This document shows positions 1 through 8,536 of a DNA stretch of 64,000 bases, in pieces. The notes under the pieces were generated by a model. The model searched no databases. It was given only the letters and a program-made list of their open reading frames with translations, and had not been told where the DNA came from. Position 1 is the first letter of the stretch, and every line of letters starts with the position of its first letter. This stretch comes from Ruminococcus sp. (lineage in GTDB: Bacteria > Bacillota > Clostridia > Oscillospirales > Ruminococcaceae), in NCBI GenBank assembly GCA_015066785.1, contig SVNT01000003.1, positions 124,001-188,000 of the forward strand, in the 5' to 3' direction. A program made the translations under genes and the position numbers.

Positions 1-78
1 TTACGGCTTGTGTTTTTTTATAACAAGTTTCATAACAAAAAACATCTTGTTATATATCAAAAAAATTGTTACAAAGAC

Positions 79-107
79 TTGAAATCACAATAATTTTATG
101 CTACAAT
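79..107 (+). promoter_or_regulatory. Sigma-A promoter of the primase leader RNA
   Basis: TTGAAA at 79-84 and TACAAT at 102-107 are separated by exactly 17 bases, so transcription should start near 114. The octamer ATAACAAG occurs at 21-28, inverted at 46-53, and in a related form near 133 (GTAACAAG), which could be a protein-binding array around this promoter. Confidence 0.7.
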
Positions 108-114
108 ATAATTA

Positions 115-309
115 ATCTAGTTACATATGTCGTGTAACAAGTCCATAGATGGTGGCTGTATATCGCGCGATTAGATATATGGATTTATGGATGATAGAGA
201 GCCTAGCAAGGTGGATCAAAAAAGTTAATCTCTTACATAGACTAACCGAGTCCTTGCACATCAATCGTAGATTACGATAGTGGTGTGCATAGGGCTCTTT
301 TTTGTTCCC
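115..309 (+). ncRNA. Candidate structured leader RNA ending in an intrinsic terminator
   Basis: Downstream of a near-consensus promoter, about 190 nt can fold into several hairpins: GTTACA/TGTAAC near 120-137, TATATC/GATATA in the middle, and GCACA...TGTGC around 255-288 with an inner ATCGTA/TACGAT helix. AGAGCC near 201 can close on GGGCTC near 292, which is followed by TTTTTT. That last element would end transcription just before the primase ribosome site. It may be an attenuator or counter-transcript-like control of the replication gene. I do not match it to a named RNA family. Confidence 0.5.
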
Positions 310-336
310 TTTTCACATCAAAAAGGAGAATGAATA

Positions 337-1947
337 ATGGCAAGAACAATTAATGAAACGATTCGCATTTGCACTGAAGAGTATTTAAAAATAATTGATG
401 TTGACAATCCCCCTACACCCGCAGATATTGAGGCTGAATTAGTCACATTCGTGAAGGAAGCTTGCATGCTTGAAAATCAAGTCAGAGCTAAAGTTGATAG
501 CCTTAAAGCACCTACAAAACTTCTTCCCGCACAAATAGCGGAAGTAATGCTTAAACTCTATCATATTGTAAAGGTAACGACAACTGGAAATAATACTAAT
601 CCTGAATATGATTTATTGGCAATATATCAAAGCTCAGGAGAAGATAAAGGAATTTATATTACTGATGAAAGCATATTTAAAAAACTGGCTACGGCTTTTA
701 ATTACACTATAACAGGATACGAGCTTAATGAAGTTATTGAAATCTTGAGCTTCAAAGCTAATCGCGTGTGTAGAACACAAAACCAAGATTTAATTGCAGT
801 CAACAACGGGGTTTTCAATTACAAAAGCAAGCAGTTAGAACCATTTTCACCTAAATATGTTTTCCTTTCAAAGTCAAAGGTTGACTATAACCCCAATGCA
901 ACCAATGTCATCATTCATAATGATGTTGACGGTACGGATTGGGATGTGGAGTCTTGGATGGCTGATTTATCAGATGACCCTGAAGTAGTTGAACTACTTT
1001 GGGAAATCTTATCAGCATTAGTTCGACCGTTTGTCCGTTGGAATAAATCTGCTTGGTTTTATTCTAATACAGGCAACAACGGTAAAGGAACGCTTTGTGA
1101 GTTAATGCGTAGACTTTGCGGTGATGGTAGCTATGCAACAATCCCTCTTACTGATTTCAGTAAAGATTTTGCATTAGAGCCATTAACAAGATCTACCGCT
1201 ATTATTGTTGATGAAAATGACGTAGGCTGTTATATCGACAAGGCTGCAAATTTAAAAGCCGTTATTACCAATGACGTTATTTCCGTTAATAGAAAATTCA
1301 AGACACCAATCAGCTACCAATTTTATGGTTTTATGGTACAGTGTCTAAATGAATTTCCGAGAATTAAGGATAAATCAGAGTCCTTCTATCGTAGACAGCT
1401 TTTTATTCCGTTTAATAAATGCTTTACTGGTAGGGAACGTAAATATATTAAAAATGATTATTTACACAGACCTGAGGTTCTTGAATATGTTCTTTATAAG
1501 GTTTTGATGACAAATTTCTATTCATTGTCCGAACCTGCAGCATGCAAGTGTGCGCTTGATGAATATAAGGAATATAACGATCCTGTTCGACAGTTTCTTG
1601 ATGAAATACTTCCACAACTCAAATGGAATCTTGTACCATTTTCATTTTTGTATGATTTATATAAGGCATGGTTTCGCAATAATTCACCAAGTGGAATAGT
1701 AGAAGGTAGAAATACCTTTATCAACGAAGTAATAAGGCTTTTATCAGATTATGATGATTGGCATTGTATAGGAAAAGGAAAAGAAATCAGGCGCGGAAGT
1801 TTGATGGATGATTCAGAGCCTTTGATACTTGAATATGATTTGGTTGATTGGAAAAATCCAAACTATATAGGTAATGATGCTTCAAAAATCACAACCCCTG
1901 GTGACGCTCTTAAGCCAAAATACAGAGGAATAATCAGAAGTAAATGA
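337..1947 (+). CDS. P4-type primase / SF3 helicase of the mobile element
   Basis: The 536-residue protein looks like the phage/plasmid primase P4 family, which combines an N-terminal D5-like region with a superfamily 3 helicase used to start replication of mobile DNA. Walker A GNNGKGT is at residues 246-252 and a Walker B-like VDEND at 291-295. The start has an AAGGAG ribosome site and follows the folded leader. The integrase lies 65 bp downstream, so both probably belong to one replication/integration module. The archaeo-eukaryotic primase half is not obvious, so it may act mainly as a helicase. Base composition is AT-rich like the rest of 1-21 kb. Confidence 0.8.
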   Translation: MARTINETIRICTEEYLKIIDVDNPPTPADIEAELVTFVKEACMLENQVRAKVDSLKAPTKLLPAQIAEVMLKLYHIVKVTTTGNNTNPEYDLLAIYQSSGEDKGIYITDESIFKKLATAFNYTITGYELNEVIEILSFKANRVCRTQNQDLIAVNNGVFNYKSKQLEPFSPKYVFLSKSKVDYNPNATNVIIHNDVDGTDWDVESWMADLSDDPEVVELLWEILSALVRPFVRWNKSAWFYSNTGNNGKGTLCELMRRLCGDGSYATIPLTDFSKDFALEPLTRSTAIIVDENDVGCYIDKAANLKAVITNDVISVNRKFKTPISYQFYGFMVQCLNEFPRIKDKSESFYRRQLFIPFNKCFTGRERKYIKNDYLHRPEVLEYVLYKVLMTNFYSLSEPAACKCALDEYKEYNDPVRQFLDEILPQLKWNLVPFSFLYDLYKAWFRNNSPSGIVEGRNTFINEVIRLLSDYDDWHCIGKGKEIRRGSLMDDSEPLILEYDLVDWKNPNYIGNDASKITTPGDALKPKYRGIIRSK

Positions 1948-2012
1948 TAAGTGAAAAGGGCGCTTTTGCACCCCGACTGACTTATTAGAGTTACATAAAG
2001 GAGATAGAGGAT

Positions 2013-3347
2013 ATGGCTGATAGATATGATCCAAAAGGACGTAAGCTGAGATCTAATGAGTATTATGATACTAAAACAGGTCGCTATAGATATATTTTTA
2101 AAGATGAAAGCGGGAAGAATTGTACGCTTTATTCTTGGACTTTGACAAAAAGTGATATTGTTCCGCGAGGAAAAAAACAAAAATGTGGTGAATCTCTCCG
2201 CGAGAAGATTCAAGCGTTAAATGATGGTACTCTTCAACGCGAAGTTAAAAATAGTGATAATAATATGACGGTATATGAGCTTATGGAACGTTACATTAAG
2301 CTTAAATGGAATGATGTTCGTGAGTCAACAAGAAGCGGATATCGTACTCAGCTCAAATTTATGAAAAACAATAAGATGGGAAAACGCAAGATTTATTGCA
2401 TTAATACTACCGAGGCGGAGGAATGGATGCAAGAACTGCACGATAAGAACGGCAAGAATTATTCTACACTTCACGTTCTTCGCGGAATATTAAGACCAGC
2501 GTTTACAATGGCAAAAAGGAATAAGTGGATTACAGATAATCCTTTCGATTTCCCTTTATTGAAGAAAAGATATGGTGGAACGAAAACAAGAGAGGCTATT
2601 TCCAAAAAGGATATGCGAAGATTTCTCGATTTTGTTCGTACTGATCAGCACTTTTCAAGATATTTCCCGCAATTCTATATTTTATTCTTTACAGGAATAC
2701 GCGTATCAGAATTCTGCGGACTTGTGCCTTCAGATATCGATTTTGAAAAGCATGTTATTCATGTGAAAAGACAGCTTATTCGCATTCACGATGGTAAAAA
2801 AATGCTTTATTTTATTGAAGAGGGAAAGACTAAAAATGCACAAAGAGATTTACCGCTTACGCGGGATTTGGAATCTGTATTTCGTAATGTTTTAGCTGAA
2901 AGAAAAGCCAGAATTAATGATACATTTGTGTGGAACCGCGAACACACAGATTGCGAAAGAGGTTTTATTTGGCTCGATAAAAATGATAATTACGAGGTTG
3001 CGCAACATATTGAGAATCATTTCAGATGGGCTGTAAAGAAGTTTAATCGAATTTATAAGGACGAGCTTCCTGAAATCACACCACATGTAGCTCGACATAC
3101 ATACTGCTCAAATCTTATTTCACAAGGTCTTAACCCGAAAGCCGTGCAATATCTGATGGGACATTCTAGCGTCGACATTTCACTTGATATTTACACAACT
3201 TTAGAGAAAAAAGATGTCGAAAGAATGTATTTGACGCTTGTCAATAATCCTTCTTTTGATTTTTATCCGCTGGATAATTCGCCTGTAATAGTAGCCCCTT
3301 CAGAGCTTGATGATTCAAATGATGAACCAGATGAGATTGATGAATAG
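2013..3347 (+). CDS. Tyrosine-type site-specific integrase
   Basis: This 444-residue tyrosine recombinase carries the full catalytic set: Arg230 (TGIRVSE), His358 and Arg361 (HVARH), His384 (MGHSS) and nucleophile Tyr394 (DIYTT). The N-terminal part (about 1-80) resembles an arm-binding domain and 85-190 the SAM-like core-binding domain. It catalyses integration and excision of the element by strand exchange at att sites. The start has a GGAGATAGAGG ribosome region. The acidic C-terminal tail (DDSNDEPDEIDE) is unusual but harmless. No excisionase is recognised; the small HTH gene downstream could play a regulatory role. Confidence 0.92.
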   Translation: MADRYDPKGRKLRSNEYYDTKTGRYRYIFKDESGKNCTLYSWTLTKSDIVPRGKKQKCGESLREKIQALNDGTLQREVKNSDNNMTVYELMERYIKLKWNDVRESTRSGYRTQLKFMKNNKMGKRKIYCINTTEAEEWMQELHDKNGKNYSTLHVLRGILRPAFTMAKRNKWITDNPFDFPLLKKRYGGTKTREAISKKDMRRFLDFVRTDQHFSRYFPQFYILFFTGIRVSEFCGLVPSDIDFEKHVIHVKRQLIRIHDGKKMLYFIEEGKTKNAQRDLPLTRDLESVFRNVLAERKARINDTFVWNREHTDCERGFIWLDKNDNYEVAQHIENHFRWAVKKFNRIYKDELPEITPHVARHTYCSNLISQGLNPKAVQYLMGHSSVDISLDIYTTLEKKDVERMYLTLVNNPSFDFYPLDNSPVIVAPSELDDSNDEPDEIDE

Positions 3348-3353
3348 GCATAG

Positions 3354-3384
3354 TAAAGACCAGTTCATAAGAACTGGTCCTTTA
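3354..3384 (+). terminator. Terminator after the integrase
   Basis: GACCAGTTC (3358-3366) pairs with GAACTGGTC (3371-3379) around an ATAA loop, flanked by TAAA and TTTA, directly after the integrase stop. Confidence 0.65.
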
Positions 3385-3481
3385 TGATAAACAGCTACAA
3401 AAATAAATGGGTAAACGTATTTTTTAAGATACAAGCTGTAGCCGTTAAATCCATTTTTAGTATGATCATTTTATAGCGTTT

Positions 3482-3757
3482 TTAGTTGTTTAGAGATTCG
3501 TAAAGAATTTTACATCTTACTAATTCTAAAAACTCCTTGTAAGGAATTTTTACGATGACTTCCCCATTTGTTGTAGAGTTAATCGATGCTGAGCTTGGCT
3601 TATCTGACATAGTTGAAGAGGAATACTTGTCGATCCAACGAGCAAGAGATTTGTTTCCAATATCGTTTCTGCGTGCAAATTCCTTGATGCTTAAGCCACT
3701 TTCCAAAAAGTTTTTTACATATTCAAATTTTTCTTGCTCAGAATATCTATTTTTCAT
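3482..3757 (-). CDS. Small HTH protein, IS3 OrfA-like
   Basis: The 91-residue protein has an N-terminal helix-turn-helix of the transposase OrfA type (YSEQEKFEYVKNFLESG, then SIKEFARRNDIGNKSLARWI). A Ser/Thr-rich linker and a short C-terminal segment (KIPYKEFLELV) follow. No DDE transposase or inverted repeats flank it, so it is probably a free-standing DNA-binding regulator of the element rather than an insertion sequence. It is transcribed against its neighbours, from a GAGGGAGTT ribosome site. Confidence 0.6.
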   Translation of the reverse strand: MKNRYSEQEKFEYVKNFLESGLSIKEFARRNDIGNKSLARWIDKYSSSTMSDKPSSASINSTTNGEVIVKIPYKEFLELVRCKILYESLNN

Positions 3758-3859
3758 TTAACTCCCTCCTTGAATTACTACAATTATAGCATATTCATCT
3801 ATATAAATCTATTCGCAAAATCGCTGAAAACACCGTATTTACGGCTTTTAGACAATCTC

Positions 3860-3904
3860 CTCATATACGAGACTTTTAAAAAAGCACTTGCTCATATATG
3901 AGCA
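3860..3904. repeat. Pair of CTCAT..ATGAG palindromes upstream of ArdC
   Basis: CTCATATACGAG at 3860-3871 and the perfect palindrome TGCTCATATATGAGCA at 3889-3904 lie 31 bp apart in the gap before the ArdC gene. The second is followed by GATTTT. Two very similar copies lie at the far end of the foreign segment (21,152 and 21,236). They may be operators of the small HTH protein or recombination-related sites. Confidence 0.5.
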
Positions 3905-3964
3905 GATTTTCACAAAAATCCAATTTGTGAAAATATACCAAAAATAACAGAAAGGAAGAAAAGT

Positions 3965-4888
3965 ATGACTGTTTACGAAATCATTAACGAGAAAATAATC
4001 AATCGCTTGCTTGAAGCAAAAGAAAATGGCGTTAAATTTCACTGGATTAAACCATGGTCTGGTGGAACCAACTGTCCGCTAAGTTATTCAACAGGAAAAG
4101 CATATACTGGAATTAACCGATTAATTCTTGAAAATAGTGAATTCATCACATTCAAAGCACTTATGGACTACAAAAAGACACAGCCTGAAGATGCACCAAT
4201 TTTCATTAGAAAAGGAGCGCGTAAACTCCCTGTCTTTTTCTACGGAACATATGAAAAGGAGGATGCTGAAGGTAATGTTATTATTGATGAAAACGGAAAT
4301 ATCCAAAAGGGACACTATCTAAAATTTTATCAGGTATTCGATCGTGAGGACATTGAAGGCTTACCTTCACATTTTCCAGCTAAGAAAGTAGTTAAAACTA
4401 CAACTGTGTCAACACAGAAACTACAGGAGTATATTGATGCATACGCTAGATCTGAAAAGATATCTATTGAATACATTGAAGATGGTTCACGTTGCTATTT
4501 TTCTCCTTCTGATCATAGAATCCGTGTTCCAAAATCAGAAGGATTCACCTCGTTATATGCTTTTTATAACAGTCTCGCCCATGAAATAGGACACAGTACC
4601 ATCATGGGATTAAATCGCAAAACAGGAAAATCCTTTGGAAGTAAGGATTATAGTCGTGAAGAACTTGTAGCGCAGATTTTTGCCGAAATAGTATGTAATC
4701 ATTTTGAGATTGCTTATGATGAAAAGGAATCTGAAAACGATCTTGCATATATTGATAATTGGCTTAATGTTCTTAAGGCTAGGGATAATACAAAAGAGCT
4801 GACAATTGCAGCAGGTCAGGCTGAAAAGGCTTTTCAATATTTTATAGAAAAAGCTGAGTCGAATTTGAGCACAAGCAAAGCTGCATAA
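3965..4888 (+). CDS. ArdC-like antirestriction protein with zincin domain
   Basis: The 307-residue protein resembles ArdC-type antirestriction proteins. These have an N-terminal single-strand-DNA-binding part (about 1-140, with the FHWIKPW and IRKGARKLPVFFYG stretches) and a C-terminal SprT-like zinc metalloprotease-like domain. HExxH is at 206-210 (AHEIGH), with a later REELVAQIFAE helix that could supply the third ligand. Such proteins help incoming conjugative DNA escape restriction. Its place in an element that also carries a defence operon fits a role in establishment. The start has an AGGAAG ribosome site. Confidence 0.8.
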   Translation: MTVYEIINEKIINRLLEAKENGVKFHWIKPWSGGTNCPLSYSTGKAYTGINRLILENSEFITFKALMDYKKTQPEDAPIFIRKGARKLPVFFYGTYEKEDAEGNVIIDENGNIQKGHYLKFYQVFDREDIEGLPSHFPAKKVVKTTTVSTQKLQEYIDAYARSEKISIEYIEDGSRCYFSPSDHRIRVPKSEGFTSLYAFYNSLAHEIGHSTIMGLNRKTGKSFGSKDYSREELVAQIFAEIVCNHFEIAYDEKESENDLAYIDNWLNVLKARDNTKELTIAAGQAEKAFQYFIEKAESNLSTSKAA

Positions 4889-4892
4889 TACC

Positions 4893-4925
4893 AAAAGCTG
4901 ATGTGTGATGCATCAGCTTTTTTAT
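4893..4925 (+). terminator. Terminator after ardC-like gene
   Basis: AAAAGCTGATG (4893-4903) pairs with CATCAGCTTTT (4911-4921), followed by T residues. Confidence 0.8.
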
Positions 4926-4945
4926 ATTATTAAGGAGAAAGACAT

Positions 4946-5854
4946 ATGAATAGAAGTGAATTTTATGAAAGTGTAAAAAAAGCAGTATTAGATAAATTAA
5001 ACGGGAAATATGAAGGTATCGATTCTATTGTTAGCGATGTGAAAAAGTCTAACAGGACTGTTTATTGTGGCCTCATCTTTAGAGGTAAAGAGAACATCCA
5101 GCCTATTATTAACTTGGACAGGTATTATGAAAAGTATTTGAACGGTAAAGCCTTTGAAAGTATTGTTGATGATATTGTAGATATTTATATTGAAAGTCGT
5201 AAAAATAACAATATTGATGTAAATATGATGCTTTCATTCGAGAGTGCAAAGGAAAACATAACAACTGCTGTAATGAATGCTGAGCTTAATAAGAAGCACC
5301 TTGATGAGATCCCTCATGTCATCTTCGAAGATTTGGCGCTTTACTATAAAATAGATATTCCGTTCACAGATGGAACAGGCGCAGGTATCATAAAAATCAC
5401 AACTGCGCTTCTAAACTCATGGGGCATTTCTCAAGAAAAAATATATAATATAGCTGTCGAAAATACCATCAAAAATCATTCCGCTGTTTGTAGAGATATA
5501 TTTGAGATTGTACAGAATATGATTCTAACTAATTCTGATGCTGATAACGCTATGCAGCACCCAGAGATGATGATGCTTACAAATAAAAATAATTCATATG
5601 GCGCAGCGCTGATATATCCTGAGTTTCACCAGCTTGAGAAAATTGCAAAAGCAGTCCAGGATGACTTAATTGTACTACCTAGCTCTAAACATGAAGTTAT
5701 TCTCCTTAAAGCTGAAGTGGTGCGAAAAAACGGATTGGACTTCATAAAGGATATGGTTAAGGATATTAATGAATCATGTGTTTCCTATGAAGATTTTCTT
5801 AGTAACAATATTTACTATTTCACCGCTTCAAGAAACGATTTGAAAATAATATGA
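4946..5854 (+). CDS. DUF5688-like protein of the mobile element
   Basis: This 302-residue soluble protein looks like the DUF5688 family, which is common on integrative elements of gut Clostridia and has no known function. Visible marks are an N-terminal helical region, the segment TVYCGLIFRGKENIQPIINLD and a middle IPHVIFEDLALYYKI. No membrane segment or catalytic motif is evident. It lies between two intrinsic terminators, so it is a single-gene unit with its own AAGGAG ribosome site. The family assignment is from memory and not certain; nothing supports a specific function. Confidence 0.65.
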   Translation: MNRSEFYESVKKAVLDKLNGKYEGIDSIVSDVKKSNRTVYCGLIFRGKENIQPIINLDRYYEKYLNGKAFESIVDDIVDIYIESRKNNNIDVNMMLSFESAKENITTAVMNAELNKKHLDEIPHVIFEDLALYYKIDIPFTDGTGAGIIKITTALLNSWGISQEKIYNIAVENTIKNHSAVCRDIFEIVQNMILTNSDADNAMQHPEMMMLTNKNNSYGAALIYPEFHQLEKIAKAVQDDLIVLPSSKHEVILLKAEVVRKNGLDFIKDMVKDINESCVSYEDFLSNNIYYFTASRNDLKII

Positions 5855-5858
5855 TTAT

Positions 5859-5894
5859 ACGCTCAATTGCTTTGTTTGCAGTCGAGCGTTTTTT
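5859..5894 (+). terminator. Terminator after the DUF5688-like gene
   Basis: ACGCTC (5859-5864) pairs with GAGCGT (5884-5889) followed by TTTTT. The loop is long, about 19 nt, with possible inner TGC/GCA pairing. Confidence 0.6.
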
Positions 5895-5909
5895 GAATGG
5901 AGATGGAAT

Positions 5910-6683
5910 ATGGGTATAAAACTTGATGAATTTATTAAACACTCAAATAATCCTACTATTGTAGATGAAGGTGAGATTCTTTCTATCAGTGAGAAATTAA
6001 TTCATTTAAAACTTTCAGATTTCATGCCAGTATGTGACTATCACAAAAAGGCTTCATTTAGCTATGCTACAAAGACACTGTTAAATGCATTTTTAATTGA
6101 TAGCGAAAAACATCTTAACAAAATGAGTTTTGAAGAATTTTTGTATTTACTTATTCTTGCTCTTACTGAGGGTGATTTTAATTCTGCGGAGGACACTATG
6201 TTTGTGATCGAATATCATCCTACCTGTTGCTTTCGTGATTTGCTAGTTCAAAAGCTTGCAGAAAGCATGCTAAGTGCGACCAACAATCAGGTTATCAGAA
6301 GATTTCTGAACATTAATATTAAAGCATTTCTTGATGTCATAAAAAAATATGGAAAAGATATTACATCAGAGTCGAGAGTTAATGAGATTGTAGATATTAT
6401 TGAAAAACTTACAAAACGAGAATTTGATGTCAATACGACTATAAGAGACATTATCATAATGAGTAAAAATATAGGGCTTCAACCGTGGTTTCCAGGGACT
6501 ATTCCAATACAAAAATATGTTGTTGCTGCAAAGAAGAACGTTCATTTAATATCATTAATACTTGTAGATTGCTTTAATGATTTCTTTCAGATAGAAGCTA
6601 AGTTTAATGCTGAAGAATTGTTGAAGAAATACGATAGTGAATTTAAGCTTTTAAATGAAGAAATGGAGGATTTTTATGAGTAA
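5910..6683 (+). CDS. Unknown helical protein upstream of ClpP-like gene
   Basis: I do not recognise this 257-residue protein. It appears soluble and largely helical, without signal peptide or membrane segment. One Cys-containing stretch (YHPTCCFRDLLVQKLAES) stands out in the middle. It starts from a GGAG site, its stop overlaps the ClpP-like start, and the ClpP-like stop overlaps the coupling-protein start. Three translationally coupled genes suggest a joint role in the element's transfer or upkeep. Function unknown. Confidence 0.6.
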   Translation: MGIKLDEFIKHSNNPTIVDEGEILSISEKLIHLKLSDFMPVCDYHKKASFSYATKTLLNAFLIDSEKHLNKMSFEEFLYLLILALTEGDFNSAEDTMFVIEYHPTCCFRDLLVQKLAESMLSATNNQVIRRFLNINIKAFLDVIKKYGKDITSESRVNEIVDIIEKLTKREFDVNTTIRDIIIMSKNIGLQPWFPGTIPIQKYVVAAKKNVHLISLILVDCFNDFFQIEAKFNAEELLKKYDSEFKLLNEEMEDFYE

Positions 6684-7275
6684 TATTATACATGAATCAA
6701 GTAGAGGTATTGATTTAATACCTCTGAATGATAAGCTTTTTTCAGATAATAATATCTTTCTGATAGGGCCAGTGTGCCGCGAGAATTGCAACGTATTAAT
6801 CAAACAGATTATGTATTTGAATTCAAAAGCTGATGTAGATTGTATTAATCTGTTTATTGATTCGGATGGCGGTTCTGTACAGGCAGGTTTTGCATTATAC
6901 AATATTATTAGGATGGTAAATAAGCCGATACAGACAATCATTTTAGGACAAGCATGTTCTATGGCTGCTATTATTTATATGGCGGCTGATACACGTTTAA
7001 TGCTCCCAGATAGCCGAGTTATGATACACGATCCTAGCTTCGGTGGTGAGCATGACATTTCAGGTAAGAAGCCTCACGAAATACAGTCTGAGCTAGATGA
7101 TTTGAATAAATGTCGAACAAAGCTTGCAGAACTCATATCTGAACGAACTGGCAGGTCTATAGATGAGGTATATGAAGCAACTAAGGATGATTCATTTTTC
7201 GATACAAATGAAGCTATTAGATTTGGTATTTGCACAGGAATATTTAATCTAAATGAAAGGGACTTATACATATGA
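6676..7275 (+). CDS. ClpP-like serine protease of the mobile element
   Basis: This 199-residue protein has the ClpP fold signature: Ser95 in GQACSMA, His118 in VMIHDP and Asp172 in the DDSFFDTNEA segment form the expected Ser-His-Asp triad. The start at 6676 is chosen because GGAGG lies 7 bases upstream; a longer in-frame start at 6655 has no ribosome site. Housekeeping ClpP lies in other contexts. Here the gene sits between an unknown protein and a VirD4-like ATPase, so it may be an element-specific protease, like phage prohead ClpP homologues or ClpP copies on conjugative elements. Partner ATPase and substrate are unknown. Confidence 0.82.
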   Translation: MSNIIHESSRGIDLIPLNDKLFSDNNIFLIGPVCRENCNVLIKQIMYLNSKADVDCINLFIDSDGGSVQAGFALYNIIRMVNKPIQTIILGQACSMAAIIYMAADTRLMLPDSRVMIHDPSFGGEHDISGKKPHEIQSELDDLNKCRTKLAELISERTGRSIDEVYEATKDDSFFDTNEAIRFGICTGIFNLNERDLYI

Positions 7276-8486
7276 ATAAAAGATATGATTATCGTATTTT
7301 AGGACGTAATTTTCGTGTAACAAACGATACATATGTCACAGGGTTGAATAACAATGACTTAATAATCGGAGGCAGCGGCTCAGGAAAAACAGGCGGAGTG
7401 CTTTATCCCAGCTTGAAGGCAACTGAAAACGAGTCATTTGTCTTTATTGATTCAAAAGGGCTTATGTCTAAAATGTTTAAATCCGAGCTAGAAGCAAAGG
7501 GTTATGAGGTTAGAATTCTATCCTTTATTCACCCTGAAGAAAGCTGCGGATATAATCCACTTGATTATATCCGTTTTAATACTGACGGTTCAATTCGTTA
7601 TCAGGACATTGTTTTTTTGTCTCGAGCTATAATGCCTTCTCTGGAAAAGGATGAACCGATTTGGGAGGAATGCGGAATACTAATACTTCAGTTTCTTATC
7701 GCCTTTTGTTTTGAACGGCTTGATAAAGAGGACTGGAACATGAACACTATTATAGATTTATACCACGTTATGATAAAGCCGAATGGTTTGCAATATTTTC
7801 TTGATGAACTTGATAATAGAAAAGAATCTTTTGCTATGAAAAAACTGCTTGAAATTCAAGCGTATAAATCGGCAGATAAAATGTATTCAAGTATTTTGGG
7901 ATTTGTGAATATAGCATTAGCACCTTTTTCGTATCCAGAAAGTAAAAGCTTGCTGAATACTCATAACTGTATTAAATTACACGATATAGGCAAAAGAAAG
8001 CATGCTGTATTTATTCAGGTAAGCGATGTTGATAGGACATATGATGTATTAGTAAATATCTTCATGACACAAGTGCTAAAAACTCTAATTGAAGATGCGG
8101 ATTCTAATTCAGGAGGCAGGTTAAAGATTCCGACACGCTTATATTTTGACGATATGGGCGCGAACTGCACTGTCCCTGATTTTGCTAAAATCATCTCTGT
8201 TATACGGTCGAGAGATATCTATGTAAGTGTTATTTTGCAATCAATGGCACAGCTTTACGCGATGTATGGTGAACATGATGCGCTTGCTATTTTAAGCAAT
8301 TGTGATCATATTGTATATTTAAACAGCAATGATATGAGCAGTGTGGAATATGTGTCAAATCGCGCATTTAAAACCAAAGAAAGCATCTTGAATATGTCAC
8401 GTACAAAGGAGTATATACTCACGTCAGGTGAACGAGCAGTGTTGATTGATAAAAACCCACCTTATGCAGATATTGACTTTGAATGA
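7272..8486 (+). CDS. Short VirD4/TraG-like coupling ATPase
   Basis: This 404-residue P-loop ATPase resembles type IV coupling proteins, which link relaxosome DNA to a conjugation channel. Walker A GSGSGKT is at 34-40, preceded by the family's NDLIIGG strand. The VFIDSKG strand follows, and a Walker B-like FDDMG lies at 292-296, where typical members have DEF. The usual two N-terminal membrane segments are missing, so it is shorter than most (about 600 residues) and probably soluble. It starts by an ATGA overlap with the ClpP-like gene. No relaxase or channel gene is in the window, so transfer would need helper functions or genes to the left. Confidence 0.8.
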   Translation: MNKRYDYRILGRNFRVTNDTYVTGLNNNDLIIGGSGSGKTGGVLYPSLKATENESFVFIDSKGLMSKMFKSELEAKGYEVRILSFIHPEESCGYNPLDYIRFNTDGSIRYQDIVFLSRAIMPSLEKDEPIWEECGILILQFLIAFCFERLDKEDWNMNTIIDLYHVMIKPNGLQYFLDELDNRKESFAMKKLLEIQAYKSADKMYSSILGFVNIALAPFSYPESKSLLNTHNCIKLHDIGKRKHAVFIQVSDVDRTYDVLVNIFMTQVLKTLIEDADSNSGGRLKIPTRLYFDDMGANCTVPDFAKIISVIRSRDIYVSVILQSMAQLYAMYGEHDALAILSNCDHIVYLNSNDMSSVEYVSNRAFKTKESILNMSRTKEYILTSGERAVLIDKNPPYADIDFE

Positions 8487-8492
8487 TTTTAT

Positions 8493-8536
8493 AACCGTAC
8501 AATGTAATCGTGGATTACACTGTGCGGTTATTTTTT
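8493..8536 (+). terminator. Terminator after the coupling ATPase
   Basis: A 17-bp stem, AACCGTACAATGTAATC (8493-8509) with GATTACACTGTGCGGTT (8513-8529), has two non-Watson-Crick positions and is followed by ATTTTTT. Confidence 0.85.

Noticed and set aside
3482-3757. An IS3-type insertion sequence at the small HTH gene
   Set aside because: No OrfB/DDE transposase frame, no terminal inverted repeats and no target duplication are visible.
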